A stretch of 64,000 nt of DNA from positions 899,001 to 963,000 of the forward strand of contig JAQISU010000167.1 of the NCBI GenBank assembly GCA_029339505.1. Reading direction: 5' to 3'. Below are positions 61,722 to 64,000 of the stretch, one piece after another; the first letter of the stretch is position 1, and every line of letters begins with the position of its first letter. The notes below the pieces were generated by a model that saw nothing but the letters and a program-made list of their open reading frames with translations, ran no database searches and was not told the origin of the DNA. The translations under genes were made by a program, and so were the position numbers. The DNA comes from Unio delphinus. Taxonomy: Eukaryota > Mollusca > Bivalvia > Unionida > Unionidae.

Positions 61722-64000
61722 CACCCCTTCGTCTGTTGCACTCAAGACAAGTCAGCATAACATTATCGTTGGTATGACCAATGCTGCTATTCTTTCTGTC
61801 TACGGTAAATTGGCGAGGATCTTTACCCGAATACTGCCAACGCATTATACAATTGCAACTCGCGCAGTGATTATTCTGTTGTTGTTTCAGCGTAATTATT
61901 AATTTAGCATCAATGTCAAATTCTCTATTATTTTTTTTATCCTGTTGTTTATAACCGGAGAGTTTTTTATTAATGATGCTAGCATCATCCATTGTAGTGT
62001 CACCAATGATTTCATCATCGCCTGACTCTGTCAGGACAACTCTTCGAAGTTGATTTAATCTCCTCACTCTGGATACTGCAAGATAGACTAAATTCGACCA
62101 TTCGATGCGATTATCTACCATCCAAACAATTGTATCCGATATAGTCAATCCCTGTGAAGAATGTATCGTCGCTGCGTATCCTAGCGTCCACGGGGATTTA
62201 TTAGCACGCAATGCATCTTCAACGACGCTGATATCAACCAGCACAATATCATTTAACACGAGAATCTGCTTTTCACTCTTCCCTGGAATATCAACTTCAA
62301 TATTCTGCTTTCGTGTATCTGAAGGCCTATAACACAACGGTACTGGAAGTGTTGCAAATTTTTCTTTATGCATTTCAAATAACTTCATCTGAAGTGTGTC
62401 TCTGACTATTTTTCTACTTGCTACTATCAAATCATTTGGTCTCCACGTTTCCCAAAAATCATTCATGGGAGTTTCTGAAATTATTTCATGCGCTATTTCA
62501 CATTGGATTTTATCCGGCTGTAATCTAATCAGTGCTTTGAACTCGCGTAATTGTTCATCAAGTGATCTATAATCAGTAGTAATTTCTTCATAGTAGTCTA
62601 CAAAAAAACCCTTTAGCCATTCATGTGGAGATGCACCGACAAATGGTGGTGGTTGGCCGTGATCACCACACATGACGATTTTTGTGTTTTTGTTTAACAA
62701 CCATTCGAGAAATGTTTGTAATACTCTCAACGATACCGTGCATATTTCATCCCAAATTATGATTTCAGGAATGAATTTATCACCCATTTGATCAGGGGTC
62801 CATTCATCGCCTTTCCATCGAAAGAAACTGTGATAAGTACATGCATTTACCCCTCGCTGTATCATCTCTCTGGCGAGTCTGTGAGTCGGTGTTAACACAA
62901 TCATATTTGACCGACGATATAATTCAATTGCACGAGTTGTCTTTCCTGACCCACCACAACCGTTTAAATAAACTGTCTTGTGTCTATATATTGGATCAGA
63001 TACCGGTGGTGCATTAGAAAATGATTGAATCTTATCACACTTTAAGTACTTTTCATCCATGGTAACATCTGCTGATTCACAATACTCATGTAGTTTTTCC
63101 TTTTTAAATCGCCAACGTCCCCAGTTTTCCTCGGGATCTGTGAATTTAGCTACATCTGATTTGTATTTCTCGTGGATATAAATAGAATCAGTGGCTACTC
63201 TAACTGCGTTATTAGGAAATCTATTTATCATCAAAAATAAATTGAAAGAAGCATAAGCTAGCATAGAACTTCTCAGATGTGTGTACTGGGAATTATATCC
63301 ATCACAATAGGTAACAACCGTACCCAATTTCTCACCATTGGATAGAAAAACGTCTTTACGATTTACAAGTTTTCCCTGTTTCGTTAAATCCGTTACAATA
63401 AAATCGTATTCAGCGACGTCTATGATCAACCGCGAGGAATATTTTGCATTGTCGTATCTTCCACCCTGGGTAAATTTACCGATTATTCTTCGTCCAAAAT
63501 CTTTTGCTTGTTCTTTTTTAATTTCAAATAACTTTTTAGACCAATTCATGACTTCTTCCTCGCTGAAATCTGGAAATTGTTTTCGCTGTTCGCTAATTAT
63601 ACGATCTAGATCGGGTTGTGGTAGCCAAACTTCTTTCTGAGCTCGATAGCATATAATAGCTTCGGAAACAATCAACGATTGTAACATCTCACAATCAATC
63701 ATATATCGTAGTAACACTATTGGCATCCAGGCCTTTTCAGATATATGTCTACCAAGCCAAACATAACTACACGGATGTAACCCTGTAGCGAGTTCAAATG
63801 ATATCACACGAGCGAATCCGGTTAAATCAAAATCAGGTAATGGCCCATTAATCGCAACACGAGTCATTTCATGCGTGGGGTGTCCAAATCGTTTAAAGTA
63901 CTCAGCGGCTTCTCCATATCCTAGAAAACTCCCTGGATAACACGCAGCTTTATCAATTGAAATCATACCATCACGATGGTATTTTGTATTCCACAGTCCT
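61714..64000 (-). CDS. Family-B DNA polymerase (C-terminal part) fused to SF1 helicase and HNH nuclease; N-terminus beyond window
   Basis: Open from the window edge to the stop at 61714, over 760 codons; numbering here is from the Met at 63966. Polymerase: motif A-like ISIDKAACYPGS (2-13), a lysine/glycine-rich motif B-like stretch DFGRRIIGKFTQGG (156-169) and the catalytic ATDSIYI (258-264, motif C). Helicase: Walker A NGCGGSGKTT (335-344), Walker B IIWDE (403-407), GDHGQ (434-438), TIHSSQGLT (600-608) and YLAVSRVRR (628-636), the SF1 Pif1/RecD-like set. Nuclease: CASC (701-704), TVDRKNSSIGH (721-731) and CLECN (740-744), an HNH/EndoVII-like zinc fold. Role: replication of the element, with unwinding and cleavage built into one chain. 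No internal stop is visible. Ordinary Polinton polymerases lack such a tail (established knowledge). Confidence 0.85.
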   Translation of the reverse strand, partial: GLWNTKYHRDGMISIDKAACYPGSFLGYGEAAEYFKRFGHPTHEMTRVAINGPLPDFDLTGFARVISFELATGLHPCSYVWLGRHISEKAWMPIVLLRYMIDCEMLQSLIVSEAIICYRAQKEVWLPQPDLDRIISEQRKQFPDFSEEEVMNWSKKLFEIKKEQAKDFGRRIIGKFTQGGRYDNAKYSSRLIIDVAEYDFIVTDLTKQGKLVNRKDVFLSNGEKLGTVVTYCDGYNSQYTHLRSSMLAYASFNLFLMINRFPNNAVRVATDSIYIHEKYKSDVAKFTDPEENWGRWRFKKEKLHEYCESADVTMDEKYLKCDKIQSFSNAPPVSDPIYRHKTVYLNGCGGSGKTTRAIELYRRSNMIVLTPTHRLAREMIQRGVNACTYHSFFRWKGDEWTPDQMGDKFIPEIIIWDEICTVSLRVLQTFLEWLLNKNTKIVMCGDHGQPPPFVGASPHEWLKGFFVDYYEEITTDYRSLDEQLREFKALIRLQPDKIQCEIAHEIISETPMNDFWETWRPNDLIVASRKIVRDTLQMKLFEMHKEKFATLPVPLCYRPSDTRKQNIEVDIPGKSEKQILVLNDIVLVDISVVEDALRANKSPWTLGYAATIHSSQGLTISDTIVWMVDNRIEWSNLVYLAVSRVRRLNQLRRVVLTESGDDEIIGDTTMDDASIINKKLSGYKQQDKKNNREFDIDAKLIITLKQQQNNHCASCNCIMRWQYSGKDPRQFTVDRKNSSIGHTNDNVMLTCLECNRRRGAS

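Larger units (their letters stand above)
59333..64000. mobile_element. Virus-like DNA element of Polinton/Maverick (adintovirus-like) type, left part, right end outside window
   Basis: About 4.7 kb in the intron after dehydrogenase exon 10. It is visibly less AT-rich than the host introns and nearly filled with coding sequence. Four hallmark genes are present: packaging ATPase (minus), zinc-binding plus phospholipase-A2-type region (plus), retroviral-type integrase (plus) and family-B polymerase (minus). Integrase, PolB and packaging ATPase together are the defining set of Polinton-like elements (established knowledge). No capsid gene or protease is visible; these could lie to the right. Several genes carry breaks, so this copy is probably inactive. 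The left end is placed at a short inverted repeat, which is inference. Confidence 0.85.

Overview
The window looks like chromosomal DNA from an AT-rich, intron-rich invertebrate genome. The mix of tRNA-derived SINEs, DIRS-like and CR1/RTE-like retroelement fragments, pogo-family elements and many minisatellites suits a lophotrochozoan, most likely a mollusc (inference; no species marker is visible). There are two host protein-coding genes, arranged head to head, and one integrated virus-like DNA element at the right edge.

Minus strand, 27.7 kb down to 4.35 kb: the first 12 coding exons (about 526 codons) of the transcription elongation factor SPT6. All splice sites are GT-AG and the phases join without a break. 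The rest of the gene lies beyond the left edge. Its introns hold three SINE families, a CR1-like LINE fragment, a pogo transposase pseudogene, a pogo-derived TA-flanked element, a LINE 3' end, a degenerate ~130-bp repeat array and several minisatellites.

Centre, 27.7-32.0 kb: the shared upstream region of both genes, with a possible SPT6 5' exon carrying an upstream ORF. A 93-bp segment just after the next gene's first exon is an inverted copy of two short blocks lying 654 bp apart in this region.

Plus strand, 32.0 kb to 59.2 kb: ten exons (about 477 codons) of an AidB-like acyl-CoA dehydrogenase with the MTE..GGSD flavoprotein signature. The C-terminal end lies beyond the window. Its introns contain a LINE with a short target-site duplication, a foldback element with a 10-bp duplication, a second pogo-derived element and many tandem arrays, including a 33-bp array of about 15 copies.

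Right edge, about 59.33-64.0 kb: a virus-like element of the Polinton/Maverick (adintovirus-like) kind, sitting in the dehydrogenase intron. It encodes an FtsK/HerA-type packaging ATPase, a small zinc-binding plus phospholipase-A2-type region, a retroviral-type integrase and a large protein joining a family-B DNA polymerase C-terminus, an SF1 helicase and an HNH nuclease. The ATPase has an in-frame stop, and the phospholipase and integrase regions have frame breaks, so the copy looks decayed. The polymerase-helicase-HNH frame is open to the window edge. This fusion is the most unusual item in the window.
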